From assembly GCF_028858725.1 (NCBI RefSeq), contig NC_084790.1, forward strand, positions 87,820,996 to 87,884,995: a DNA stretch of 64,000 bases. The letters run 5' to 3'. The stretch's first letter is position 1; each line of letters starts with the position of its first letter. Below, piece after piece: positions 46,073 to 59,100 of the stretch. The stretch comes from Colius striatus (Eukaryota > Chordata > Aves > Coliiformes > Coliidae). Under the pieces are notes generated by a model. That model was not told the origin of the DNA. It was given only the letters and a program-made list of their open reading frames with translations, and made no database searches. Position numbers and translations under genes: made by a program.

Positions 46073-49000
46073 GGCTGCTCAGCATCACTGCAGCAAAACC
46101 CTTCCTCATACACAACTCATCCTCAGACAGGACTTTTCCAGCATGGCTCTGTACGGGCATTTTGAACGACAGCCTCGTGTGCATCGTTTCAGGCACAAAG
46201 CACGCTGAGCTGTGAAGGTGGCAGCAAGGCAGAGAGAGGCAGAGGAGCAGCAGTGCATCCCCTGGGTGTTGACACAACGTAAATGTACCCTCTCACTCAC
46301 TCCAAAAGAAGAAACCTTATTCCACCACTCAGTGTTTACACCTTGCACCGTTCTTTAAGGGAACTGTACTGGAGATTCGGTACCAACTCAGTCATCTTGT
46401 CATTAAAGGCTACAGAAATCGCGCATGCTGGTATGTTCCAAACGGCCTTTGCAGGAGAGCACTCTCCTGAACTCTAAGAGTCCTGTTTTGAGAATTACAG
46501 ACAGAACAGTCACTTTATTTTCAGTGAAAATGCACGGCATGAAGGAAGACGCTTTGTTAAGAAACACCCAAGTAGAAAAAACCCATCAAAGTTTCAGCCC
46601 CAGGAAGAGACAGAGTTGGGATCAGAGTCAAACCTTTAAGAAACCTGAGAGTGTGTGGTTAAGATACACAGAATGCACTTGAGTGCACGCTAAGTAGGCT
46701 AGGGATTAAACCCAGTCATAAACACTCACGTTGCCTAACACAAGTGACTTCTGTGTTATGCAAAGGGCTGATGTTTGAGTCAGTGGCCAAGTATTCCATT
46801 GGCATATCACTAAAACTCCAAGTCCAGTTACAAACTGCTTGTTACAGAAAGAGACAACCCTCTAACTTCTTCAAAAGCCCAGTTTGCTGCAGGTGAAGCT
46901 GTGGAGATGGGATGTCTTCTCTCATTATTTCTGACACTCCTTGCACATACAGAGTATTTTGAACACTATGCCTAAAAAAATCCCCACATCAACAAAAGCA
47001 GCTCTGCCAGTTCCACACGGCTATTTCCCCCTTCGCAGGATTTAACCAGCCCAGGACATGTGCCCCAGGCCAAGCCCATGTCAGCCACACGTACAGAAGC
47101 GCTGCTAGGAAGAGCTGACCTGAGGAAAACGAGCAGAGGAGGGGTCTTTGCGTTGCTGCTTCTGTGTCACCTCTGACCACATTCTCGATTTCCTCCTCAC
47201 CGGATTTTAGCAGGATGTGTTGCATTACATCTCCTCCTGCCTACACCACCTTACAAGCACGTTAAGCTACCAGAGAGGAAGACAGAAGAAGGACATGAGG
47301 TGTTTTGAAGGAATCAGGCAGATTAAAGAAGCACCTCCTTGACCACAAACACGTTTTCCACGCTACAGTTTCCCACTGTCATTACTACTTCTCTTTCCCC
47401 ACCAATTTAGAAGCCAGATGATATGTAGAGATTCATCTCCTAATACCTCAAACTCTCACAAGAAATAACACTGAGGACTATCAACAGGAAAACAGCTTCC
47501 CCAGTGCTGTGCTTGCTCTCTCTAGATGAAGTCCAGCAGCTCTCTGGTAACATATGCTTATTAAGGTCCATACACAAGGAATGCAGAGGGTGAAGATGAG
47601 ATGAGCCCACACCAAAGGCTCCCAGCATACAGTATCAACTGGCAATTCAAGTCCTGCTTCTCAGCCTTCTCCCCGTGTCCACACAGGAACACTGTCCATG
47701 CCAATACCCTAATTAAGGTGTTGCACTGTGGATTGATTCTGGTCTGCAGTCCCCAGCCTGACACTCAGTCCTGGGGAAGCCCATGACCAAGGAGCCTTTT
47801 GGCATATAAAGACACTTGAGTAAACCTCACAACCAGCTTGGCAGCCCTGAAGGAAGGTTCCAACTAAAGCTGTTGTTAAGGCTACTAGTGGAACTAGGAC
47901 ATTTGCTATAAACCACGTGTGCACCCACAGATTTTCACTGGAAATTCAACAGATGAACCTTTGCTAAAAACAAAGCAGCAATGGGTGGGACAGCTGGAGA
48001 AGGATGAAGGGACAGGACTGGTGTCAAAGATGGGCCAGACCCTCCACGTGCATCAAAGCACATCAATAATTGCTGCCCATTTGTGTCCCTTGCCTCGGAA
48101 AGGCTTCTGAACACCGCAACAGCTTCTTTCACCCACCTATCCCAAACAAACATCGGCCTCAGGGTACTTGAAAGTAGCCAACTGAGGAGGGAACTGATTT
48201 AACCCAAGAACAGTGAGTGTTAGCCATCCACAGCTTGGACTAGCCACCTGTTTCCATTACAATAGCTGTTATTTGGACAGGCAGCATTATGGTCCCCATT
48301 TAGGGCTCCTACTCAGTTCTAAATAAGATCAACTCCTCGGTGTGACTTTCCCATTAAGAACAAACCTCAAAAGCCTCAGGGCAAGCCAGCACACATCCTG
48401 CAGGATCCATCCTGGGGGACCCACCTGCACCCAGGAACACACCAACAGGCTGCGTCCCTTAAACGACAGCACTGCATCAAACATATCACCTTTGGGATGC
48501 TCAGCTCCTCATGCAAAACTCTACCCAATCTTCCATGAAGTGAAATATGTGACAGTTACCTCTGTTTAGGTCTGTGCAGACAGTATCACTGTGGAAGGTA
48601 GATGTCATGCAACCACAGACACTGCAGAAGAGTCTCATAAACAACATACATTTGACTACTCTTTTAAAGATGGGAACCCACTAGGTTATCAGATCTCTCA
48701 GGTATAAATACTGTGAGCTAAGCAATACTTAACATGAGGCACTTAAACAAGGACCAGAAAAGTAATTAGTGTGCAAAACGATCAACAGTTATTCACATTG
48801 TCTTCAGTTCTGTTTAAAAATGATTTATATTCTATATACAGCGACTCACGTACCTTACACCCTCCAGGGAAGCACAGCATGAAGGAGGTACGAAAGAACC
48901 CGAGCCACCAGCGCACGCCGTGGATGTCACACCAGCAGACAGGTACCTGGGGAGAACACAGGGAGACAGCGGGGCTAAACAAACCCTGCCTCTCGGAAAG

Positions 49001-49149
49001 GTTCCTCCAGACAATCCCCAGCTCTCTGTTTGGAGCAAGTATCTGCTCACAGCAAGTTGACTTGGTATTAACATCGGAGTGTGCCAAGCCAGAAGAGAAC
49101 CACCCTACTGTGTGCAAGGGAGGAATGCCAATTAGGGCAGGATTTAAGC

Positions 49150-49410
49150 CTTAGTGGGATTTATGGTAATTAGAAACGTAACAAATTTAACTTTACAAAG
49201 AAATTAATTATGCCAATTAAAACACTTAGCAAGTTTTACTGGGAATTTATACAGTGCTCTCTGTATATGGTGCTGATCAATGCCCAATTTATTAAAATTA
49301 CTTAGGGCACACTTCCAAGAAAATTTACCAAAGTAGTGAAGGAATTCCAATTAAGATGTAAAATTAATATTTGCAGTAAACATTTCCTTATCAAGATCCA
49401 GAGAGAGGAA
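49150..49410. promoter_or_regulatory. AT-rich candidate conserved non-coding element
   Basis: The block contains GAAATTAATTATGCCAATTA and TTCCAATTAAGATG, plus other TAATTA/AATTA cores, with no repeat or coding signal. It lies less than 1 kb from the TXNL1 3' end. Confidence 0.33.
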
Positions 49411-49792
49411 AAACACCCAATAAAAGAGGAATTTGCATCCAGGTGGGGTGCACAGCCATCTCCCTGCATGCTGCACAGCTCGCTGCTCTGCCTGGGAAAC
49501 GAGGTCAGCACCTCGTAACCACGCTGGAACCACCGACACCACTTCCACGCGGCGCGGGAGCTCTGCGTGACCAACAGCTCCCAGCAGCTCAGGCAAACCT
49601 GCAAGCTAAAGGGAGGGTAGCTACAAAAATGCTTCCTCGACCTCTGCTTTCTGAGGTAGGGAGGGAAAGGGAAGTTTCCCCACACAGGAGGAAGCCTGTA
49701 GTTGGTGAGAAGAACCATCCTGTTTTCGCTCACAGAGCAAAGCAGCTCGGATTTTGCTGTTAGCCTCTGCAGGCCACTGAGGTTTTACTTAC

Positions 49793-49867
49793 ATCTGGCA
49801 CTTCAAACCCTCTGCACAAACGTGAGCTGCTCGTGTCTTCTGTTTCTAAAGATAAGCCAGTCGAGTC
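49793..49867 (-). other. Candidate alternative TXNL1 exon (75 bp)
   Basis: On the minus strand CTTAAACTTCAG precedes and GTAAGT follows a 75-bp segment that is open for 25 codons (DSTGLSLETEDTSSSR...EVPD). It would join in frame to the phase-0 end of TXNL1 exon 7 if the normal last exon were skipped. Reading on through the donor gives ten more codons before a stop near 49760. It lies beyond the proximal poly(A) signals, so it needs a longer transcript. It could equally be chance. Confidence 0.3.
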
Positions 49868-49945
49868 CTGAAGTTTAAGTGGAACAAAGGAAGAGGAGGC
49901 AGAGTTACCAGAATAACAAAGCTCAGCTTGGCAAAAGTAACGAAT

Positions 49946-49951
49946 TTTATT
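49946..49951 (-). terminator. TXNL1: Polyadenylation signal AATAAA
   Basis: Canonical hexamer on the minus strand about 200 bp after the TXNL1 stop codon. Confidence 0.5.
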
Positions 49952-50019
49952 TACAAATACATGGGCGAGGATTACAACAGAAACACACTGGGGAAACTCC
50001 ATCTCAACAAAAGCAATGG

Positions 50020-50025
50020 TTTATT
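50020..50025 (-). terminator. TXNL1: Polyadenylation signal AATAAA (proximal)
   Basis: Canonical hexamer on the minus strand about 125 bp after the stop codon. Confidence 0.45.
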
Positions 50026-50148
50026 GGTAATGGCATTAAATGAAACAGACTGACAGTCTCTGGTTACGGTCAAGCAATTATCCAGGAGCTGCAGATAAAA
50101 GTGGAGATCTCTGTGACTGCAGTAAGGCCTTCCAGTATCTTCTGCGTC

Positions 50149-50178
50149 CTAGTGGCTCTCTCCTTTTTTGCCAACTAC
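50149..50178 (-). CDS. TXNL1: TXNL1 last coding exon (exon 8)
   Basis: The acceptor CTCTTACAG is followed by 27 coding bases for VVGKKGESH and a TAG stop at 50149-50151. This nonapeptide is the invariant TXNL1 C-terminus. The intron before it is about 6.7 kb. Confidence 0.94.
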   Translation of the reverse strand, partial: VVGKKGESH

Positions 50179-53100
50179 CTGTAAGAGGAGAGAAAAAAAG
50201 AACCCAGAAGTAATACTTAACCAAGAACGTCCTGCCACGTGTTTTTAAAAGTAAGTCTCAAAAATAAACAAGTGCAACTGAACTTCCAACTCGGTGAATG
50301 CATTTACTCATGCATTACTGCAGCAGCTGCAAGCCCCTCCAAAAGGTGAAGAGGGATGCCAGACACAAGAAGCCTTGTCTTTAGCACTCATACAGACAGC
50401 AAAGCAGCAGTCTCACTTTGAGAAGTTAGAAGACAGTAACTGCAGCAGAACAGACCACACTTCAAAACAGGTGTTATATGCCAAGCACTCAACCTTAGCA
50501 CACGGCATCAGATACAGTGAGGAGACACATACGGGGTGCTCACACACAAGTCTGCCCATTTCCCCTGCCATTTCCTTGCTGTGTAGCTCATTGAGAGCAT
50601 TTACCTTACAGTGCAGCTCGAACCTATAAAGAAACCTGGAAGTCACCTGATTTTCAGTTACTCCTTATTGGAACCTTATTCCTTACCAAGTCTCCTTCCA
50701 ATGTCCAACTCTGCAAACTGCACCTGGAACCAAAGTCAGATTAGTGCTTCCCTTTTCTGCATGGATCACCACTGCCACCAGACACTGGTTTGGGAGCTGA
50801 CAGCAGCACCCCAAAGGGTGGTCACAGTGAGCTCAGCACCTTGCATTCAGGTACCTGAACACAAAATCCTGAGAGCAGAAAACGATGCCATCTTTAGTCA
50901 CCTTCCTGAACAGATTCAGACATAATTCTAGTGCTCTTGCACTAGAACAAAACCCCTCCTGCTGCTTGGCAAAAATACCCCTTTATAAGCCTAAGGAAAA
51001 AGAAGACAAATCAAGTCTTCAAGTTTCAGACTTGAAACTGCAAGAGGGACCATGGGCAAGGCACCAATACCCAACTTGTCTCCATCTAGCCCGAGAGCAG
51101 CACTTAGAGCTGACAAGGTGCTGTCAGAACTCACATGAACAGAGATTTCAAGATGACACGAAAGGAGCACAGAGTTTCCCATTCCTACTCAGAGTCACAG
51201 TGACAGTGGAGCAGAACTTTTCCTGTATTCTAAGCGACTGGCTGCTGTAGCTAATGTGGTAACTATGTCAGAGTGAAGTGGTAGTGCACAAGATTCACTC
51301 AGTCCTTGGTGAAACACAGAACTGGGGGAGAACAAAACAAAAACATTCTAAACACCCACAGCCATGAACTGGGAAAGTCTGACGGACCCCCTGGAAGGAT
51401 CCATCCCAATCCTGCCTCTGTCTTCATTTCTTGTCAGACTTCCACAGAGATAAATAGTCACTATCCAAATGCTTTTGCTCATCTGAGTTATCACTGTCAC
51501 AAAGTATTTGACATTTAGACCATTTTCACTTTGTTTGAAGACCAGTTTCACCCCCAAGGAACCCCCGATCAGGAACATTTCACCGAGCTGTAAATCGAAC
51601 CCTAATGTTTAAGGTCGGGAAAAGTCCAACCTGAGAACATGAGGAAAGGAAAAAAAGAAAAAACAACCAAAACCAGAAGCCCAATCACTTGCATTAAGAT
51701 CAAATTAATTAAGTTAAAAAAAAAAAAAATACAGTTAAACTTGTCAAGAAGCAGTGTTTATTCTTTGTGGGTTTCCAAAGCAACAAACTGTGTTCACACA
51801 CTGATTAAGAAACAACTCAAAAACCCTCCACAGGAAAAAAAAACAAACAAGGAAAAAAGAAAGAAGAAAAAAAACCACAGTTATGAGATTAAAAGATTAA
51901 AGATTAGGTGTTAGCAAGTGTGGAACATCCATGAAAAGTATTGGTATACCAGTCTGAGGCAGAAAGTGACAACTCGCCCATGTGTATTATCTGTGAAAAC
52001 CAATCACACTGATTTGGACAATTTGTCATCACAGGTCAAAGAAACCCATTTTCTGACCATCCCACACCAAACTGAAACGGGCTACTTAAACTTCAACCAA
52101 ACAACTGGCTTTATCCTTAGAAGCAGATCCATTTCCCTTCCCCTCAGAGCAGCTGCCATGTCCTGCACCCCCAGGCAGCAGCTCCAGCCCGCGACTCCCA
52201 CACCAGAGGTGCCGGGTTTGGAGCAGTCCTAAGCATCAGTCCAAGTCTGATTGACCAAAACTCAAAACAACTCCATAGTTCATTACCAAGACTAGGGCTG
52301 GAGACAATTTATGACTGAACTTTCTGGAGCAGAGTTGGGTTGGTTTGTTTCAAAGACATATAAAGAGGCCGAGCAAGCAAAATTAGTAGGATGCTGTCGG
52401 AGACCCCTAACGAGGCCACACACATGTACACACTCACCATCTCCTCACTGTGTCTTCCTGAGCAGCAGCCCAGTGCCATTAGAGGGACAATAAAGAACAG
52501 TACTTTGCAGCCAGTTGTGGCTTGCCTACTTCTTACTGAAGGGTCACAACAGAGAAGAACACTAATGCTACACTAGGATATTAAAAAAAGTCAGGCCCTG
52601 GTAGAGCATTTCACAAGCTGCGTCTCAAACAGCTTCACAAAATCCACTTCGGGCTCACAACTCAGTGACAGGGGATAACTTCAAAATGTCAAGTTCAGGG
52701 TAACAGTGGGACAGAAGTTTGGTAAGACTGAGAGGGGAGAGAAGTGTTTAGGCAAGATTTGGAGCAGGGAGCAGAGGGGAAAGATGAGTTGATGAGCCAG
52801 AAGGTAGAGAAGGCTTTTCCTGGCGGTGCAGAGAAGGCGACTCTTGCATCAGTGCTGAGATTGTGGAAGGGGTGAAAGAGATGCTAGATGAGCAGAGGGA
52901 GCAAGGAAGGGAGTAGCGCAAGACCACTTCAATCTTATTATTACTTTTTAATTTCTTCTGCCTTTTTAGTTCTTTAGAAATGGGAAGTTAAGCTGAAAAA
53001 CAAACAAACAAAATGTTACCAGAAAAACGAAAGCAGCAGCATAGTGCAAATAAGCAGTTCTGAGTAGAAAGGAAGACTTCATTCAAAAGGGGACGAAGAG

Positions 53101-56100
53101 AACCCCAAACAAAACATCCCACAATCTGTCAATGCTCATCTACCACTCTCACAACTCTGCAGCAGTCAATACCAGAAATGAAGAAGAACGATGGTGGACA
53201 TCACCAGTTCCATGCGCTTCCGAAAACAAAGGCATGTTTGCAGGCTCACCAGAAGATTCGCAGCAACCTGCCTAAATACCAAGCTATCAATCAAGATGTA
53301 AAGAACCCACAGAACCTGTACCTTCAGCTGTCTGCCCAAAGCCTAACTGAGTCCCTTCGAGCATCAGAAGCAAATCTCAAACACAATCTACTACAACTCA
53401 GATGCAGCCACCGCAGGAGTTTGTGTGACCAGTTATGCCTCGTCAGACCCTGTGTGGCCAAGAAACAGCAGCCTCAACACTTCCAGTGTTTTTATAAACA
53501 CACACACACCCCTCCCCTGTAAATCAAGCTTTTCCAAAAGCATTTCAGAATATGTTAAACAGTTAACAGGAAGGGAATATTCATCCTAGTTATCTGCTGT
53601 TGAGGGCCTCTTCATTTAAACAGGGCAAGGACCAGCTTCCCCCGCCACTACTCTCTGGGTTTAACCCAGTTCTGAGCACAGTTCTTTTCCTTGGTGCCAC
53701 CCTTCTCCATCACTTTGAAGACTTCCCTTCTCCACAGAGCATAAAAAACAAGGTGCAGAATACACACAACAAATTACAAGAAGTTTGAAAGCAGCTTATA
53801 CAACTCCACCCCCTCCATCCAGCAACACCATCTGTGTGCAGGAAAGTGGAATCATTTCTTTTACGGTGAGACCAACCAATCCCTGGAATAACCTCTGCAG
53901 GGATGTGGTGGAGTTCCCATTGCTGGAGGTTTTCAAGATGCAGTTGGACAGGGTGCTAGCTAATCTCATCTGCGCTCCCTTTCCCATGCAAGGCTGGTTC
54001 AGGTGACCTCCTGAGGGCTCTTCTCACCTGGGCTGTTCTGTGATCCAACCAATCTGAAACTAACTTGAGGCCAAAACCCCTAATGAAGGGATGACATAGC
54101 TACACCTGCTTAGTACTTCTTTTTCAGAGTAGATGGAACTTCAGCACTCTGTGATAGTTTAAGTACTAGAAGCAATGTCTCATTGATGCTAAACACATTA
54201 ACTGAGGGTCCCTGGCCAAGAAGGGTCCGTTATTCTTCCAGCCCTGCTGCTGTTAGCAAAGCACCACATGAGCAAACCTGAGTTTTCCTCAACCATCTGG
54301 AGGCCAAGGGACCTGCAGCTATTCACCCCAAAAACCAACTGGTGCTGGTAAGCTGCTGTAACTAAAAGCATGCATTCAGATCCCACCCCTTTCCAACTGG
54401 GAAGCAAAATACCCTTAGCAGAAGTCACTCAAACTACCGTGTTGGTTTTACTTTGTGCTTTGAAACTCAACATGCATACAACCAACCAGTTGAGCAGCAA
54501 AGTGATCACACAATCATGACTGGACATTTGTGTCCATTTCTTCATACAAGCTTTTGAAGTTAAGATATCCAATAGATTCTTACAAGCGCTGCTCAAACTC
54601 AAGGAAAGAAAGCATTCCCCCCAACTCATCAGCTGCATCACAATACTGTTTCTATCATGTGAGAAGATAATTTTGAACAGTAGGTACTGTAGCTGAGGGA
54701 GTTACACAGATGAAAGCAGTGAGGAGCAGTGTGGGTAACTACTCAAAGGAGATGAAAAGAAAAATGATGTTTCCCAGTTAACCTACAGACCTAAATATAA
54801 TTAATGCCCAACGCTATATTAAGGTTTCATAACTGACAGGATCACTGGAAGAGAGGAAATAAAACTGCTGAAACTCCTAAGAGCACTGCAGCTCTGCCAG
54901 ACTACACTTCCCATTTGTTATAATGAAATATTTTAACAGTCTAAGATTAGAACTACATGTTCAGGAAGCAAAACAGGGATACTACATACCATGTCGAAGA
55001 GTGTCTGAATGGAGAGAGCATTACCCACTTCATAACATAGTAAGGCCTGCTCCTTCCCTTAAGGTCACCTGCACCCTGAGGGGCCCAGCACCATGCACAT
55101 CCCACAGGGCTGTTTTTGTGTCAGGCAGGTCTGCAACCCTCCCTCTCTCCTGTGTTGACAGGTCTCACAACACACAAAGGCACACGCCTTGGTGTTGTCA
55201 AGATAGCCACCGGTAAACATCAGGGAAACCAAAACTGGTAACTGCCATAGTATTTCCCAGGCCATACAGCAGCTTCCAAGCATCCACACTACATCTGGAA
55301 CCAGGAGATCTGTGGAGGAAGGGTGTGAAGTCTCCTCTGGAGGTCTTCAAAACCTGCCTGGGCACGTTCCTGTGTGACCTGATCTAGATGGACCTGCTTT
55401 GGCATGGGGGTTGGACTGGATGATCTCTAAAGGTCCCTTCCAACCCCCACCATTCTGTGATTCTATGAAACTCCCTCCAACCACAGGAGAGCGCTGAGGC
55501 ACTGTCTGTGATGGCTTTCTAGGGCTGGGTGAGGGCAGATGTGAATTACAAAACCCACACAAATGCCAGCTGGAGCTCAATCAATTACAGCAATCAGACT
55601 CAGGCTAAGGCAGTACCCCAGTTCTGTGCCCACCAAACTAACATTTTGTCCTTGCAGCTTCAAATACCAAAGGGGACACACATGTTGCAGGCTCAGTGGG
55701 AACCAAACCTGTCTAACATTCTGCAAAACAATGCAATTGCTTCACCAAGTGCACCTCAATCAGGATTATCAGCTAAAAAAAAAAAAAGGTGACTTGCTAC
55801 TTCAGCTATCACAAAGACTTCAAAAGTGCACTTGTTGAAAACAAACTGAGTACTTCTGAAAGCAAAACTGATTTATAGAGAACTGAAAGTGAGACCAAGG
55901 TCACACACCCAGAGTCCCACTCCCCTCACACCACCACCAGAAAGCACTGTAGATTGTGTTAAAAGAGTAGTTGCACAACTCATTGCACTGAAAGGCAGCA
56001 AAACCTGTTAAACTTCTATTGATTAACTTATTAACTGCAAAGATATTATGTTAAGATCAAGGTCTGACATTACAAGTTCCATGTTTGTGTCATGTTGGTG

Positions 56101-59100
56101 AGCATTAGTGTTTTTAGCCTTCTGAAGTTACAGGTTATGCGTAACAAACTCTGCGGTGCTTTCCATGTTACTGGTCACCTACACGGTAGTTTGTAGGCAC
56201 ATGTTACAGCAGTATTTGCCCTTTCACAGAGGCCAACAAGTTTTAAAGCCATTTTAATAAAAGGTATTATGTTTTTTATAAAGTTCCAAGTAGTTTTAAA
56301 GTTTCGGTCCTTTCAAACCCATTTCACATTCTCAAAAACAAGGAAATCAAGAACTGAGAGTGTCTTGTTCAGCACTGCTGTGTCTAAAGTCACACTGTAA
56401 CAGGATGTTTGCTTCTCCATTAACTCTTCAGAAAGCAGGTATTTCAGTAACAGACACCTTGTGACCAAATAGTTTTCAGATCTCAACCTTTTTGCTGTCC
56501 AGTGAATAAAAACCCTTCACAGTACAAGGCACGTCAGCCACAAGGGGTCTTGAAACGGTACGTGCAATTGCTTCTCTGCTTCCTAAACACCATCAGAAAG
56601 CAAGTTCCAAAACACAGACATGAATCCCACAACTGTTGAAACAGCCCAGCACTGTCTATAGTCTGTGTAACCTGACAGCCCTCCAAGGTTTCATATATGC
56701 ATTATTACCAGTTATTTTTACACAGCTGACAACAACATCTTGTAAAGCAAGACCAAGTATCTGTAAGACAAAGCTACAGATCTTCTTTTGGGTAACTTGT
56801 GGAACTGTAGTAACAGCCAAGTGTATTTGTTCCATCAACTCACTTTCCAGTAGGTTTAAAACACTCAAAAGTGCTTTTAAGAAAGAGGACTCACTCGCTT
56901 GAAGTCATTCATATTTGTTGCTTGGACTGGAGTTCCAATAAATGTGAAGTACGTAATTCTTGTTGTCTCTTCATCACCATGATTGGACTGGACAAACAAC
57001 TAAAGGAAAAGAACACAAGAGTGGAGGTAAACTGTCCATCCCCGAATTAACACATAACCACAGGTGCCCATGATTTTTGAGCTCACCAAATTAACACCTT
57101 CCCCACTTAAAAAGGCCTCTGTACCCTTCAGAGAAGTTCCTGTCCTCTCACTTTAAATTATGAGTATACTGAATGCTGTAATTTTCCTGGTAGTTTGTTA
57201 AAAAACACACAGCTTGGACTTTGCTAGCTTCCACTTCTGACCCGAGACCACATTCAGCAAGCAATAACAGGACTGAAGACACCACAATCTACTTCTCACT
57301 GAAACCTGACTTCAAGCGAAGTGAAACATCAATTTAATTGTTGTTGTTGAAGACCCTCAGACTACTCCTGGGTACTTTATTACTTCACCTCGCCTGACTA
57401 TGTGCTTTACAGCACGAATATTAGATTTGGGGGTTTCAAACAAATAGCAAGCTTCTTTTGAGGCATGGATTAAGGAACTATTGCCAGAACTACTACACTT
57501 AAAAAAGCAAACAAATGAAAGAACAACTTTATTTGTGTGACACAGTGTTAGTAAGGAACTCAGGACTTAGAAGAGCAACGAGGTTGTCTGGTGGATGTTT
57601 CCACACTTAACTGTGAGCATGGAGACCTTAGAAGAGAATTACACAACAAATGAGGGAAAACAGCAATAGATGTTACATGGATTAGAAACTACAGGGTAAA
57701 GGATTAATAAACCAGGTAAGTTAAAACTAACCAGCCTAGCAGTGCTTTATATGTAAAGTGTGAACTTGCCAACACCAACATGGAAACATTAAGTATTTCT
57801 GATTACACACAACAGAAAAGCAAGACAATATGTGTCTATCACAACCTTGCCTCCCCCAGTTCATTAGGAACCAAGTGCAAGACTTTTATCCACAGGACTG
57901 TATAAGAAACCAAGAATTTCATCACCTGAACCCAAAAGCCAGGTGGTGGATGACTGGCCATCTCACTTTAGGAAGCCTAAAACACAGAATCCAGGTTTAG
58001 CTAGGAAGCCTGGGGAGTGCTACTGCAGTGCCTGCATGCAAAAAGTGCGAACAAGCAGAACATCTATTTAATCACCTTATCATTTGCCTAGTGTTTGCAC
58101 ATCATCCTGTCTGAAGCTGACACGGGATTTTATTAAAGAATACATAACTTGTGCTTGTTAGCACAACTTTGTAGACCATGTGACCCATCTCCACATCAGT
58201 GGGGGAGGATAAAGTTGGTTGCAAAAGAAACTCCATAGAAACAGAATTAATAGACATAAAAAGGAGTCACTTAGCTTTACCTCCCATTACCCTTAAAATA
58301 ACTGTTAGTCAAACAGTGCTAAACACAGAAGTAGCTGACTGGTCCACAAATAGTCATTTAGAAATCTACTAGAAACCTTTGTAATGAAAAGACTGAGGGT
58401 GGAGCAATATCTTGGAGTCACCTGTAACTCATAATCAGATGGTGATTTCTGTGGCCAGCCCCCTAAAGTATAGTTTAATTCAATCAACTGTAAGTCTATA
58501 CACCTGCAAAGGCATAATTCAGGCCACAAAAGGCATTGTCATGGAAAAGAATCCAGCAGCCATACTGGAAAAACAGTTCAACCCAATACTTCAGGAAAGA
58601 GCACCAGTGCAGTACACCAGGATGATGTCAAACATAAGGCAATTCCAGCATCGATTTAGTCATCCCACATACTGCACTAGAATCTGTGTTCTTCAAATGG
58701 AAAAGGAGAAATTGCACCTGCATTTAAAAGTAAAAAAATTCTGTGAAATCTGTGGAAAGTCTCTTTAAGCAAGGGAATTAGAAAACTCATTAAAAGACAA
58801 AGGTGATTTGATTACAGCATTTAAAAATCCTCACAGAGAGCAGGTACCGAGTTTAAAGACATTACAAGTAGTTCACTTGATACTAGGAGAAACCTGTCAT
58901 TTCTGCCATCAGATGACTGACAGAGTGGATTCCTTGTCTCCACAGCTCTTCAAAGGAAGACAAGATGCCTTTCAAGGTGCCAGTTGTGTTAAACAGCACA
59001 GTAACTCATGCAGAGATGAAAGCCAACCTTATGTCTCAGGTCAAACCAGACATTGCACACACGTGGCCTTATCTCACCTCCAATTCCTGAAATACTTTTA

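Larger units (their letters stand above)
45655..49792. other. Intergenic region immediately 3' of TXNL1
   Basis: About 4.1 kb without CR1. It holds an exact 28-bp tandem duplication (46017-46072) and an AT-rich candidate element (49150-49410). Open frames up to about 145 codons lack recognisable domains. Part of it could be an extended TXNL1 3' UTR if the proximal poly(A) signals are skipped. Confidence 0.5.
49925..50148 (-). other. TXNL1: TXNL1 3' UTR (proximal form)
   Basis: Sequence downstream of the TXNL1 stop on the minus strand. AATAAA hexamers occur at 50020-50025 and 49946-49951. The second would place cleavage at about 49925-49935. The exact end and any longer form are not determined by sequence alone. 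Confidence 0.5.
50179..56894 (-). other. TXNL1: TXNL1 intron 7 (about 6.7 kb)
   Basis: Bounded by the exon 7 donor GTGAGT and the exon 8 acceptor. It contains A-rich stretches (about 51640-51735 and 51835-51885) and two antisense CR1 fragments (53850-54045, 55310-55468). No separate gene is recognised inside. Confidence 0.85.
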
